Source of the DNA: Nocardia sp. NBC_01503
GTDB lineage: Bacteria; Actinomycetota; Actinomycetes; Mycobacteriales; Mycobacteriaceae
DNA: 64,000 nt
NCBI RefSeq assembly: GCF_036327755.1
Contig: NZ_CP109596.1
Span: forward strand, 6,510,001 to 6,574,000
Direction: 5' to 3'
Below, in pieces: positions 24,152 to 31,621 of the stretch. The notes beneath the pieces were generated by a model. That model did no database searches. It was not told where the DNA came from and was given only the letters and a program-made list of their open reading frames with translations. Position 1 is the first letter of the stretch. Every line of letters starts with the position of its first letter. The position numbers and the translations under genes are program-made.

Positions 24152-25525
24152 CTACTCAAAACCGGCCGGTCGGAGTGTCCAGTTTGGGACATGTGTACCG
24201 TATTGCGAAGCGGGCCAAGGGTGATCGGGATATTCGCTGAGCGCGGGCGCGGCCGTCACCACCCGGTCGTGTTCGACCGCGTACGCCGATTCCGGGACAT
24301 TCGCCGGGGCGTGCTCCGGCTCGCGGCCCCCCGCCGCCAACAGCCAGGATGCGGTGCGGGCCAGCGCAACTCGCACATCCCGTCCCAGCCCATCCCGTTC
24401 GCGGGCGGTGAGCGCGTCCAGCACTCCGGCGGCGAGCAGATACCCGCTGGCATGGTCGAGGGCCTGTGCCGGGAGTGCGCCCATTGGGGACGCAACCTGC
24501 GAATTTCCCGGCGCGCCTTCGATGAGCGATATTCCGGACGCGGCCTGCACAATACTGTCGAAACCGCGTCGTGCCCCCCAGGGGCCGCGCTCACCCCACG
24601 CCGAAACCCGGCCGTGCACAATTCCTGGCCGAATTTCTGCCGCATGTACACCAAGTTGTTCCAAAGCGCCCGGTCGGTAACCTGTTACGAGTACATCCGC
24701 TTCGCTCAGCAGGTCGGTGAAAACGGGTAGTTCGGTTCGTAAATCCAGCAGTGTGGAGTGCTTGCCCTGGCAAGTGTCGAGGAACTGCCACGGAATCTCC
24801 GGCAGTTGTGGCGGATCCACTCGCAACACCTCCGCACCCAGTAGGGCGAGCGCGCGCGTGGCCACCGGACCGGCGATCACCCGGGTCAGATCCAGCACCC
24901 GCACACCGCGCAGCGGCAGCATCTGGGTTGCGTCGGTGGGGGATTCGACCGGTCCACGATCATCGCGCCGTTCGATCGCGACCAGCGGGCCGTCCGCCGC
25001 CGCCCTACCCTGCGGGCTGTCGGCCCACTCGTGCTCGGTGCGCACTCGAACCGCGATGGCCCCGGAATCGCCCGCCCGGTCCTCGATCTCGGCCGCGGAG
25101 AGCTCCGCCATGCGTGCCACGGCGGTGGTGCGATCCGCATCGGCGGGCAATCCCAGTACGGTCAGCAACCTTTCGCGGTGATGCGAGTAGTTGGCATGCG
25201 TTCGCACCCAACCGTCCGCAGTCGGGAAGAAGCCCGACAGCTCCGCGAAGGCATCGGGCGGCGTTCCGTCGACGCGGAACAGCCGCTCACTCGAGAACGC
25301 GGCCGCCACCCGGGCCGGATCGAGCACACTCTCCAGCGGGGTGAGTCCGCACGCCACCCTGCGCCGATCGGCCGCGGCCGCGAAGCTCGCCACCGCGCCC
25401 CCGGCCAGCGACCACACCGGCAGTGTCGCAGCCAAATTCGTTCCCGGATCAACGGCGGGCATACTCGATCCGGAGATACCGACCCCGGACTCGTACTCGC
25501 GGACCAGCGCTTCGTAGGCACTCAT
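24152..25525 (-). CDS. class III CoA-transferase (CaiB/BaiF family)
   Basis: This 457-aa protein ends with a CaiB/BaiF module: RVLDLTRVIAGPVATRALALLGAEVLRVD, then LLSEADVLVTGYRPGALEQLG and an ERGPWGARRGFD segment. The expected catalytic Asp lies between KHSTLLDLR and the next strand. The N-terminal ~200 residues look like a second, degenerate CoA-transferase-like half, as in fused two-domain members. It would exchange CoA between carboxylic acids such as carnitine- or fatty-acid-derived thioesters. ATG at 25525 is used; an in-frame ATG at 25536 is possible. It is divergent from a thioesterase gene across 33 bp. Confidence 0.82.
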   Translation of the reverse strand: MSAYEALVREYESGVGISGSSMPAVDPGTNLAATLPVWSLAGGAVASFAAAADRRRVACGLTPLESVLDPARVAAAFSSERLFRVDGTPPDAFAELSGFFPTADGWVRTHANYSHHRERLLTVLGLPADADRTTAVARMAELSAAEIEDRAGDSGAIAVRVRTEHEWADSPQGRAAADGPLVAIERRDDRGPVESPTDATQMLPLRGVRVLDLTRVIAGPVATRALALLGAEVLRVDPPQLPEIPWQFLDTCQGKHSTLLDLRTELPVFTDLLSEADVLVTGYRPGALEQLGVHAAEIRPGIVHGRVSAWGERGPWGARRGFDSIVQAASGISLIEGAPGNSQVASPMGALPAQALDHASGYLLAAGVLDALTARERDGLGRDVRVALARTASWLLAAGGREPEHAPANVPESAYAVEHDRVVTAAPALSEYPDHPWPASQYGTHVPNWTLRPAGFE

Positions 25526-25558
25526 CGGTCCGACCATAGTCGTCGAAGGAGCATCGCT

Positions 25559-26329
25559 GTGGTGGCACATCTCACCGGCACCGACTGGCTGCGCGCATTG
25601 CGCACCGACGCGGACCCGCGCGCCGTGCTGGTGTGCTTCCCGCCCGGAGGCGGGTCGGCGGGCGCGTATCGAGCGCTGGCGCAGCGATTCGGCGCCGGGA
25701 CAGCGGTATTCGCGGTGCAGTACCCGGGACGCCAGGATCGGATGGCGGAGCGGCAGATTCCCGAGCTCACCGAACTCGCCGAGCAGACCGTGCGCGAAAT
25801 GCTGCGCTGGCCCGCGACCACCCCCATCGCCATCTTCGGGCACAGCATGGGCGCGACGGTCGCCTTCGAGGCCGCTCGGCGCTGGGAGGCGGCCGGCCGC
25901 ACCCTGACCCACCTGTTCGTATCCGGGCGCCCCGCACCGGATTTCATGGAGCCGGGACGACTGCACCTCGAATCCGATGCCGTGCTCATCGACCAACTGG
26001 AGCTGCTGGGCAATGACCCGGCGCTACTGAGCATGCTGCGCGAGGACCCCGGATTCGCCGATCTGGTGCTACCCGCCGTCCGCAATGACTATCGGGCGGT
26101 GGAGACATACCGGTATCGGCCCGGCGACCCGTTGCGTGCGCCTATCACCACGCTGATCAGCACCTCCGACCCGACCACCACGGTGGCGCAGGTGGGGGAG
26201 TGGGCCGCGCACACCGCCGGGGCCTTCGACATCGTCACCTTCGCGGGCGGTCACACCTACCTCGACACACCCGAAAACACGGCCGCCATAGCGGATCTGG
26301 TGACCGAGCGACTGCGCGCCGGTCGCTAA
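25559..26329 (+). CDS. type II (alpha/beta) thioesterase
   Basis: This 256-aa alpha/beta hydrolase has the type II thioesterase signature: VLVCFPPGGGSAGAY with the oxyanion loop, the nucleophile elbow FGHSMGA, Asp in a later strand (STSDPTTTV), and His in FAGGHTYLD. Such enzymes edit misprimed carrier proteins of polyketide or peptide synthetases, or release short acyl groups. No synthase lies in this window, so it serves in trans or on CoA esters. The GTG at 25559 has GAAGGAG eight bases upstream. It shares a 33-bp divergent promoter region with the CoA-transferase. Confidence 0.87.
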   Translation: MVAHLTGTDWLRALRTDADPRAVLVCFPPGGGSAGAYRALAQRFGAGTAVFAVQYPGRQDRMAERQIPELTELAEQTVREMLRWPATTPIAIFGHSMGATVAFEAARRWEAAGRTLTHLFVSGRPAPDFMEPGRLHLESDAVLIDQLELLGNDPALLSMLREDPGFADLVLPAVRNDYRAVETYRYRPGDPLRAPITTLISTSDPTTTVAQVGEWAAHTAGAFDIVTFAGGHTYLDTPENTAAIADLVTERLRAGR

Positions 26330-26330
26330 C

Positions 26331-27104
26331 TCAGCCCAGATACTCGGATTCGAGCACGAGATCCTTCAGGATGGACTGATACTCCACATGGGTGTCGTGC
26401 TCGACGGTCCGCCAGCTCGTACCCTCCTCGGTCCTCATATAGGCGCGATAGTCGGGGACGCCGGGCACGCGCACATTGTCCGCGACCACCATGGTTCCCG
26501 CGCGCAGCCAACCGGCCGCGAGGATCGTCCTCAGATCCGCCAGGTACGCCTCCTTGGCGTGATCGAGGAAGATCAGATCGACCGTGCCGGAGTCGAATCC
26601 GTGATCCAGCGCGAGCCGGTGCATGGTCTCCCCGCCGTCGCCGATGGTCCCGACCAGCACGGTCACCCGATCGGACAGGCCCGCGTGCGCGATGATCGCC
26701 CGCGCTACTTCGGCATTGGCGGCACTGAACTCCACCGACACCAGCCGCGCGCCCGAATCCAGCAGCCGTCCGATCCGCACCGCGCTGTACCCGCAGTAGG
26801 TTCCCAACTCCAGTAGCAGCTTCGGCCGCGTCTTGCGCACCGCCGCGTCCAGCAGCAGGCCCTTCTCATCGCCGACATTCACCAGCATGCTGCGCGTGCG
26901 CGCGAATTCGTCGATCGTGGCGAGCACGCTGTCGGGGTCACCGGCCGTCGCGTGCGTGAGCACATACTCCCGGGCTGCGGCCTCACGTCCATCCCCGACC
27001 TGTCCCGTACGTTCGAACCTCCGCAGCCCAATGGCGAGTCGGGCCATGGACAACAGCTGATTCCCGCGACCTCGAAGCGTCGCCCCGATCCCCTTGCCGC
27101 CCAT
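26331..27104 (-). CDS. SAM-dependent O-methyltransferase (COMT-like)
   Basis: This 257-aa class I methyltransferase reads LLLELGTYCGYSAVRIGRLL (SAM motif I, about residues 95-115), VSVEFSAANAEVARAI (acidic motif II), and DLIFLDHAKEAYLADL, the metal/catechol-side loop typical of catechol O-methyltransferases. VVADNVRVPGVPDYRAYMR follows. Mg-dependent methylation of a catechol is the likely reaction, with mycobacterial Rv1703c a plausible relative. ATG at 27104 has GGGAGA upstream. Its stop is one base from the convergent thioesterase stop. Confidence 0.87.
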   Translation of the reverse strand: MGGKGIGATLRGRGNQLLSMARLAIGLRRFERTGQVGDGREAAAREYVLTHATAGDPDSVLATIDEFARTRSMLVNVGDEKGLLLDAAVRKTRPKLLLELGTYCGYSAVRIGRLLDSGARLVSVEFSAANAEVARAIIAHAGLSDRVTVLVGTIGDGGETMHRLALDHGFDSGTVDLIFLDHAKEAYLADLRTILAAGWLRAGTMVVADNVRVPGVPDYRAYMRTEEGTSWRTVEHDTHVEYQSILKDLVLESEYLG

Positions 27105-27142
27105 ACCGTCTCCCGTGTTCGCAGGATGAACCGTCGCCGCGA

Positions 27143-27508
27143 TTATGCCCGGACCGCCCGGCGACCGCGCACCGCGAGACCCGCCCACGAGATGAGCACG
27201 CAGACCGCGACCAGAACGCGCACCAGATCGACCGCACCGCTCGGATACAGCACGCCGGTGATGTAGTGGGCGATGAATCCGGTCGACGGTAGTCCGGGAT
27301 CTCCGGCCCGATGCCTGGCCCAGTTCTCCAAATTGGTCAGCGGGCACTCGAATCCGAACAGGATGGTGCTGAAACCCCAGGCGAAGGCGGCGAGGTGCGG
27401 CCAGATGGTGCGCGGCCAGCGCCACGCCAGGAACCCACCGAACACCACATAGCCGACGAAGAGGAAGTGCGCGCCCGCGGTGAGGTCGGCCAGCAGCCGA
27501 TACAGCAT
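27143..27508 (-). CDS. DUF2784 membrane protein
   Basis: This 121-aa protein has four hydrophobic stretches and the DUF2784 pattern: LTAGAHFLFVGYVVFGGFLAWRW, then FGFECPLTNLENWAR, then FIAHYITGVLYP. The function is unknown; the family is small, polytopic and widespread. It lies just upstream of the methyltransferase on the same strand (38 bp), so they may be cotranscribed. One copy of a duplicated ~37-bp element sits 41-77 bp upstream of its start. Confidence 0.85.
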   Translation of the reverse strand: MLYRLLADLTAGAHFLFVGYVVFGGFLAWRWPRTIWPHLAAFAWGFSTILFGFECPLTNLENWARHRAGDPGLPSTGFIAHYITGVLYPSGAVDLVRVLVAVCVLISWAGLAVRGRRAVRA

Positions 27509-27548
27509 GTCCCCAGCATAGAGCCGGGTGGTAGGGGGAGTGGAGGCA

Positions 27549-27585
27549 CATATTCACACGCAGATATGCGCATCTGTGCATGTAT
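27549..27585. repeat. duplicated 37-bp element, copy 1
   Basis: The copy reads CATAT, seven bases, CAGATATGCGCATCT, three bases, then CATGTAT. The same architecture recurs at 27715-27751 with the 15-bp core identical. The core contains the 8-bp palindrome ATGCGCAT. It is about 40 bp upstream of the DUF2784 start, so it may be an operator. No adjacent regulator gene is present. Confidence 0.65.
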
Positions 27586-27714
27586 CCCCGGGGGAGTCGG
27601 TGCCGCGAAAGAGGGCTCGGGGAGCGGTAGTTCCGTCTATGCGGCGAGCATCGTGAAGAGGAGGAGCGGCGGTCAGGTCGCGCTGATCAGGGGGAACCTT
27701 GGGTGAATCAATTT

Positions 27715-27751
27715 CATATCGATACTCAGATATGCGCATCTAACTATGTAT
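27715..27751. repeat. duplicated 37-bp element, copy 2
   Basis: The copy reads CATAT, seven bases, CAGATATGCGCATCT, three bases, then TATGTAT, 166 bp from copy 1 and in the same orientation. It lies in a markedly AT-richer stretch with no gene. The gap 27509-27843 otherwise holds only hairpins. Confidence 0.65.
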
Positions 27752-27761
27752 TTCACTACTC

Positions 27762-27789
27762 TGAGTTGCTGCGGTTAAGCAGCAACTCA
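27762..27789. other. long perfect hairpin
   Basis: TGAGTTGCTGC - GGTTAA - GCAGCAACTCA gives an 11-bp perfect stem with a 6-base loop. No T-run follows on either strand, so it is not a classic terminator. It may be an operator, an RNA processing site or half of a decayed element. It lies 11 bp after repeat copy 2. Confidence 0.6.
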
Positions 27790-27816
27790 AGAGCTCGAAA
27801 AACACGCAAAGAGAAG

Positions 27817-27839
27817 AGGGGGCCGGTCATCGGCCCTCT
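27817..27839 (-). terminator. terminator of the SDR gene
   Basis: On the minus strand AGAGGGCCG - ATGAC - CGGCCCCCT forms a 9-bp stem with one wobble pair. It starts a few bases after the SDR stop and is followed by TTCTCTTTGCGTGTTTTT, a broken T-rich tract. This fits intrinsic termination for the minus-strand gene. Confidence 0.7.
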
Positions 27840-27843
27840 GTTG

Positions 27844-29307
27844 TCACCAGGCGGAGGGTTCGTAGTCCTTGAGGAAGCAGCCGTACAGGTCGTCGCCGGC
27901 CTCGCCGCGGACGATCGGGTCGTAGACGCGAGCCGCGCCGTCGACGAGATCGAGGGGGGCGTGGAAGCCTTCCTCGGCGAGGCGGACCTTGGTGTAGTGC
28001 GGGCGCTCGTCGGTGATCCAGCCGGTGTCGACCGCGGTCATGAGAATGCCGTCGGCTTCGAACATTTCGCGCGCGCTGGTGCGGGTGAGCATGTTCAGCG
28101 CGGCCTTGGCCATATTGGTGTGCGGGTGGCCCGCGCCCTTGTACGCGCGCCCGAAGACGCCTTCCATGGCGGAGACGTTGACGACGTACTTGCGGGGTGC
28201 GGCCGCGGCGGCCATGGCGGGGCGCAGGCGCGAGATGAGGATGAACGGTGCGGTCGAGTTGCAGAGCTGCACTTCGAGTAGTTCGGTGGCGTCGACTTCG
28301 CCGACGGTCTGCACCCAGCTGTTGGTGTGCGCGAGGTCCGGGACCAGGCCGCCCGCGTCGATGGCCACGCCCTGCGAAATGCGTTCGGGGGTGGCCGAAC
28401 CCGCGACGAGGGCGAGATCGGTGATGTCCGCGGCGGTGAGGCTGGGTGTCAGTGAGGCGGTGAGTGCGGTCGGGTGCGCCTGCATGGTCTTGCCGAAGGT
28501 GACCACGTCGGGGAGTTCGCCGGCGGGCAGTGGCCCGGATTCGGCTTCGACGAGTGCGCTGTACGCGCCGGGGGAGCGTCGTACGGTCTGTGCCGCGTTG
28601 TTGATGAGGATGTCCAGGGGCCCTTGTGCGGCAACATCATCGGCGAGTGCGACGACCTGGGCCGGATCGCGCAGGTCGATGCCGACGATGCGCAGGCGGT
28701 GCAGCCAGTCGGCGCTGTCGGGTTGTGCGGCGAAGCGGCGGATGGCGTCGTTGGGGAATCGGGTGGTCACCGTGGTGTGCGCGCCGTCGCGCAGCAGTCG
28801 CAGTGCGATGTACATGCCGATCTTGGCGCGGCCGCCGGTGAGCAGTGCGCGCTTGCCGGTGAGATCGGTTCGCGCATCGCGTTTTCCGTGGCTGCGTGCG
28901 GCGCATTCGGGGCACAGCTGGTGGTAGAAGGCGTCGACCTGTGTGTATTTCTGTTTGCAGATGTAGCAGGGGCGGGCGCGCAGCAGTGTTCCGGCGGTGG
29001 CGACTCCGGTGGTGCTGGAGCTGATGGGGATGCCCGCGGTTTCGTCGTCGATGCGGTTGGGTGATCCGGTGGCGGTGGCCGCGATGACGGCTTTGTCGGC
29101 TTCGGAGACGGTGTCGCGGGCTTCGATGCGCCGACGCTGCTTGAGTTTTTTGAACATGTGCCCGACGGCGCGTTGCACGGTGACGGAGTCGGGGTGTTCT
29201 TTGTCCAGCTGTGCCGCCTGTTCGAGGACGCGCAAGCAAATGGCGAGTTCGTCGGCGTTGATGGCCGTGGTCTCGGTGGCGTACGCCGGTGCGGTGTTCT
29301 CGGCCAT
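27844..29307 (-). CDS. atypical SDR with N-terminal zinc ribbon
   Basis: This 487-aa protein has a helical N-terminus, a zinc-ribbon-like C114-YI-C117 / C132-PE-C135 pair, then an SDR Rossmann domain. The nucleotide loop is LLTGGRAKIGMYIALRLL rather than TGxxxGxG. NNAAQTV and NVSAME (catalytic-type Ser) are present, but the usual YxxxK reads TNMAK, so the catalytic tyrosine is replaced by Thr; a tyrosine eight residues earlier (RAYKG) may or may not substitute. ATG at 29307 is used because the upstream part of the frame is low-complexity. It is monocistronic with its own terminator. Redox activity is therefore uncertain; a binding or regulatory role is possible. Confidence 0.75.
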   Translation of the reverse strand: MAENTAPAYATETTAINADELAICLRVLEQAAQLDKEHPDSVTVQRAVGHMFKKLKQRRRIEARDTVSEADKAVIAATATGSPNRIDDETAGIPISSSTTGVATAGTLLRARPCYICKQKYTQVDAFYHQLCPECAARSHGKRDARTDLTGKRALLTGGRAKIGMYIALRLLRDGAHTTVTTRFPNDAIRRFAAQPDSADWLHRLRIVGIDLRDPAQVVALADDVAAQGPLDILINNAAQTVRRSPGAYSALVEAESGPLPAGELPDVVTFGKTMQAHPTALTASLTPSLTAADITDLALVAGSATPERISQGVAIDAGGLVPDLAHTNSWVQTVGEVDATELLEVQLCNSTAPFILISRLRPAMAAAAAPRKYVVNVSAMEGVFGRAYKGAGHPHTNMAKAALNMLTRTSAREMFEADGILMTAVDTGWITDERPHYTKVRLAEEGFHAPLDLVDGAARVYDPIVRGEAGDDLYGCFLKDYEPSAW

Positions 29308-29419
29308 CGGTGGGTGCTGCTGTCCTTCGTGCGGTGGGCGTGCGGGCGTCGTCCATTGTCGCATCGTGTCGACATCCGCTCTGCCACGGCCACGTGCGGT
29401 TATGGCGCGGGGCACATGT

Positions 29420-30490
29420 TCAGGTCGTGGCGCCGATCGGTTGGAGGTGGTCGGCGTCGTTGTCGCGGCCGAGTTCGCGGGCGCGTTCGGCGAGTTCGGT
29501 GAGCAGGTCGGCGGGGATTTCGTGGCGGAGTTCGATGAGGGTCTGCCAGAACGAGTCGGGTGTTTCGGTGGTGATGGCGGCGTGGACGAGTGGGTGGGCG
29601 TGGGTCCAGAGGTCGTGTTGGCCGGTGCTGGTGATGAGGGCGCGCAGGGTGGCGGGGTTTTGGATGGCGTGGCGTTCGGCGAAGCGTTGCAGGCTTTCGG
29701 TGCTCATGGCGCCGGTGATGGGGAGCAGGGTGGGCCAGGCGTCGAGTTCTTGGACGGCTTTGACGAGGGCGTCGATGACGTTGTCGTCGAGGTCGGCGGT
29801 GAGGTTTCCGATCCAGCCGCGGTTGTGTGGGGCGATGGAGTCGAGCAGGTCGATGCCTTCGGCCCACATGGATTGTGCTGCGGCGGCGCGGATTACGCCG
29901 GGGACGCGGTCGGCGACGATGTGTAGGACGTTGTCGATGGCGGTTTTGTCTTCGAGTAGGAAGGCGATGCGTAGTAGGTCGGTGTCGCTCATGAGGGGGG
30001 CGGCGGCGCGGAGTGCGGGTTCGGGGACGACGTGGACGAAGCGGCCCATGGTGATGTGGTCGGTTTTGGCGAGGAGTTCGCGTGCGACGTCGGCGACGAG
30101 TTCGGTGGGTACGGCGGCGATGATGGCGGCGGTGCGGCGCGGGTCGAGTTGGACGGCGCAGTCGGCGAGGAAGGGTGCGGGGAGGGATTTGGCGATGTCG
30201 ATGGCGCGTTGGGGGTCGATGGTGCTGGCGACGGCGGCGCAGAGGGTGGGTCCGAAGGCGCGTTCGGCGACTTTGGCGCTGATGGCGGCGGGGACGAGTT
30301 TGGCTCCGGCGGCGACGCCTTTGAGGCGTTTGGTGTCGCGGTCGAAGAGTCGGTCGGTGGCGCGTTCGCGGAATTCGCGTAGGGCCGCGGGTGGGAGGTC
30401 GACGAGGAAGTCGAGTTCGGTGGGGTCGGAGATGCCGAGCAGGCGTGCGAGTTTGGTGGTTTCGGCGACGGCGACGAGGTGTTCGCTCAT
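29420..30490 (-). CDS. uncharacterised helical repeat protein
   Basis: This 356-aa soluble protein has no signal or membrane segment. It is built of short amphipathic helices, with a repeated flavour of A-I-I-A-A-V-P-T-E-L-V and S-D-T-D-L-L-R-I-A-F-L-L type segments that resemble armadillo-like or MgtE-N-like repeats. I do not recognise a catalytic motif. Its ATG overlaps the stop of a 71-aa gene (ATGA), and a divergent TetR with three operators lies just beyond, so the pair is probably its target. The third-position GC bias is very strong and the gene has normal start context, so it is a real gene of unknown role. Confidence 0.7.
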   Translation of the reverse strand: MSEHLVAVAETTKLARLLGISDPTELDFLVDLPPAALREFRERATDRLFDRDTKRLKGVAAGAKLVPAAISAKVAERAFGPTLCAAVASTIDPQRAIDIAKSLPAPFLADCAVQLDPRRTAAIIAAVPTELVADVARELLAKTDHITMGRFVHVVPEPALRAAAPLMSDTDLLRIAFLLEDKTAIDNVLHIVADRVPGVIRAAAAQSMWAEGIDLLDSIAPHNRGWIGNLTADLDDNVIDALVKAVQELDAWPTLLPITGAMSTESLQRFAERHAIQNPATLRALITSTGQHDLWTHAHPLVHAAITTETPDSFWQTLIELRHEIPADLLTELAERARELGRDNDADHLQPIGATT

Positions 30491-30702
30491 AGTCCCAGTG
30501 CTTTCTTGACGGCGGGGCGCATGAGGCGCGGTACGAAGTCGAGGGAGGTGCCGATGGCGTTGTCGAGGGTGGCCGCGCGGTGTGTCATGGCGGCGTGCAG
30601 GAGTCGGTCGAGTTCGGTGAGGTCGGCGTCGCCGAGTTGGTCGAAGGCGGCCGGGAGGGGTGCGCGGAGGGTGTCGCGGAGTTGGGCTGCTGCGTCTGAC
30701 AT
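30487..30702 (-). CDS. small hypothetical protein
   Basis: This 71-aa acidic protein (LGDADLTELDRLLHAAMTHR in the middle, ending MRPAVKKALGL) is predicted all-helical. It overlaps the next gene by 4 bp and the two look like partners; the second half of the larger protein's N-terminus shares a similar LTELD/FLVDLP style. Two operator copies lie 22-57 bp upstream, so it is the first gene of a TetR-controlled operon. No known domain is recognised. Confidence 0.65.
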   Translation of the reverse strand: MSDAAAQLRDTLRAPLPAAFDQLGDADLTELDRLLHAAMTHRAATLDNAIGTSLDFVPRLMRPAVKKALGL

Positions 30703-30723
30703 CGGTGGTCTTTCCGGGTCGAT

Positions 30724-30826
30724 CGTACTGCCGGTACGGGATTCGATACTGGCAGTACGGCGGGTTTCATGGCAATGCCGTGCGGTGGACCTGGCCTGTG
30801 GTGTGCATCACCGTACTGGCGGTACG
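30724..30826. promoter_or_regulatory. three TetR operators and a leaderless promoter
   Basis: Three 15-bp copies of one palindrome occur: CGTACTGCCGGTACG (30724-30738), GATACTGGCAGTACG (30745-30759) and CGTACTGGCGGTACG (30812-30826). The third overlaps the promoter of the TetR gene, where TACACT at 30829-30834 ends six bases before the GTG. Autorepression and control of the minus operon are the likely outcome. Confidence 0.75.
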
Positions 30827-30840
30827 TGTACACTGCGCGG

Positions 30841-31539
30841 GTGGTTCGAATCAGCACCGGATCCGGTCCGCGCCCGGTGACCCGCGAGGAGATCGTGGAT
30901 GCCGCGGTGCGTGTGATCGATCGCAAGGGTCCGCGCCCGAGCATGGATGACATCGCCCGCGAGGCCGGTATCACCAAACCGCGCCTGTATCGGCAGTTCG
31001 CCGATAAGGGCGATTTGTTCACCGAGATCTCGGATCGTATGACCAAGCGCGCGTTCGCCGCGACCGGTTCGGATATGACCCTCCTGCTCGCGCCGCCGCG
31101 TGCGGCGTTGCGGCGGATCTTCACCGAGTACTCGAGTGGAATCCTGGAGCATCCCAACGTTTTTCGCTATCTGGGTCAGGCTCCGGTGTTGCAGCAGTCG
31201 GGAGCCGGGGTGCTGCAGCTGGATCTGGGTCGTGCGGCCGCGGGCAAGCTGACCAGGATGGCGCGCACGATCGCCGAGGCGGTGCCGTTGGAAACCTCGG
31301 GGCTGGAGTATCTTTCGCGCGCTCTGGTGGGTGCGGTGGTGGCGATCACCGATTTGTGGCTCTCGGATTCGGATCGTCCGAGCGAGGCGCAGACGGTCGA
31401 ATTCGTCGATCAGGCCACGGAACTGGTGTGGGGTCTGATAGATGGTTTCCTGCGCCGCCAGGGTATCGAGGCGGATCCGGACACGCCGATTTTCGCCACC
31501 TTCGCCGAGGTCAATCAGGCGCGATCGGCGGAGCGTTGA
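30841..31539 (+). CDS. TetR-family regulator
   Basis: This 232-aa protein has the TetR DNA-binding domain (DDIAREAGITKPRLYRQFAD) at about residues 35-55 and a helical effector domain. GTG at 30841 was chosen over an ATG at 30769 because the latter's extra 24 residues are not helical or conserved-looking, they span an operator, and a TACACT -10 sits six bases before this GTG, the spacing of a leaderless message. Three near-identical palindromes between it and the divergent small operon mark it as their regulator. Confidence 0.82.
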   Translation: MVRISTGSGPRPVTREEIVDAAVRVIDRKGPRPSMDDIAREAGITKPRLYRQFADKGDLFTEISDRMTKRAFAATGSDMTLLLAPPRAALRRIFTEYSSGILEHPNVFRYLGQAPVLQQSGAGVLQLDLGRAAAGKLTRMARTIAEAVPLETSGLEYLSRALVGAVVAITDLWLSDSDRPSEAQTVEFVDQATELVWGLIDGFLRRQGIEADPDTPIFATFAEVNQARSAER

Positions 31540-31621
31540 CGCTTTGTTGACACGGTGCCAATAGCCGTGCACCCTTGTCCCGAGGCGCGAGAGCGCGAGC
31601 AGGCACAGCGAAGGAACCACA

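Noticed and set aside
25531..25545. GACCATAGTC near the CoA-transferase/thioesterase gap as a DosR-like box
   Set aside because: Only 9 of 14 core positions match and the genes have no hypoxia link.
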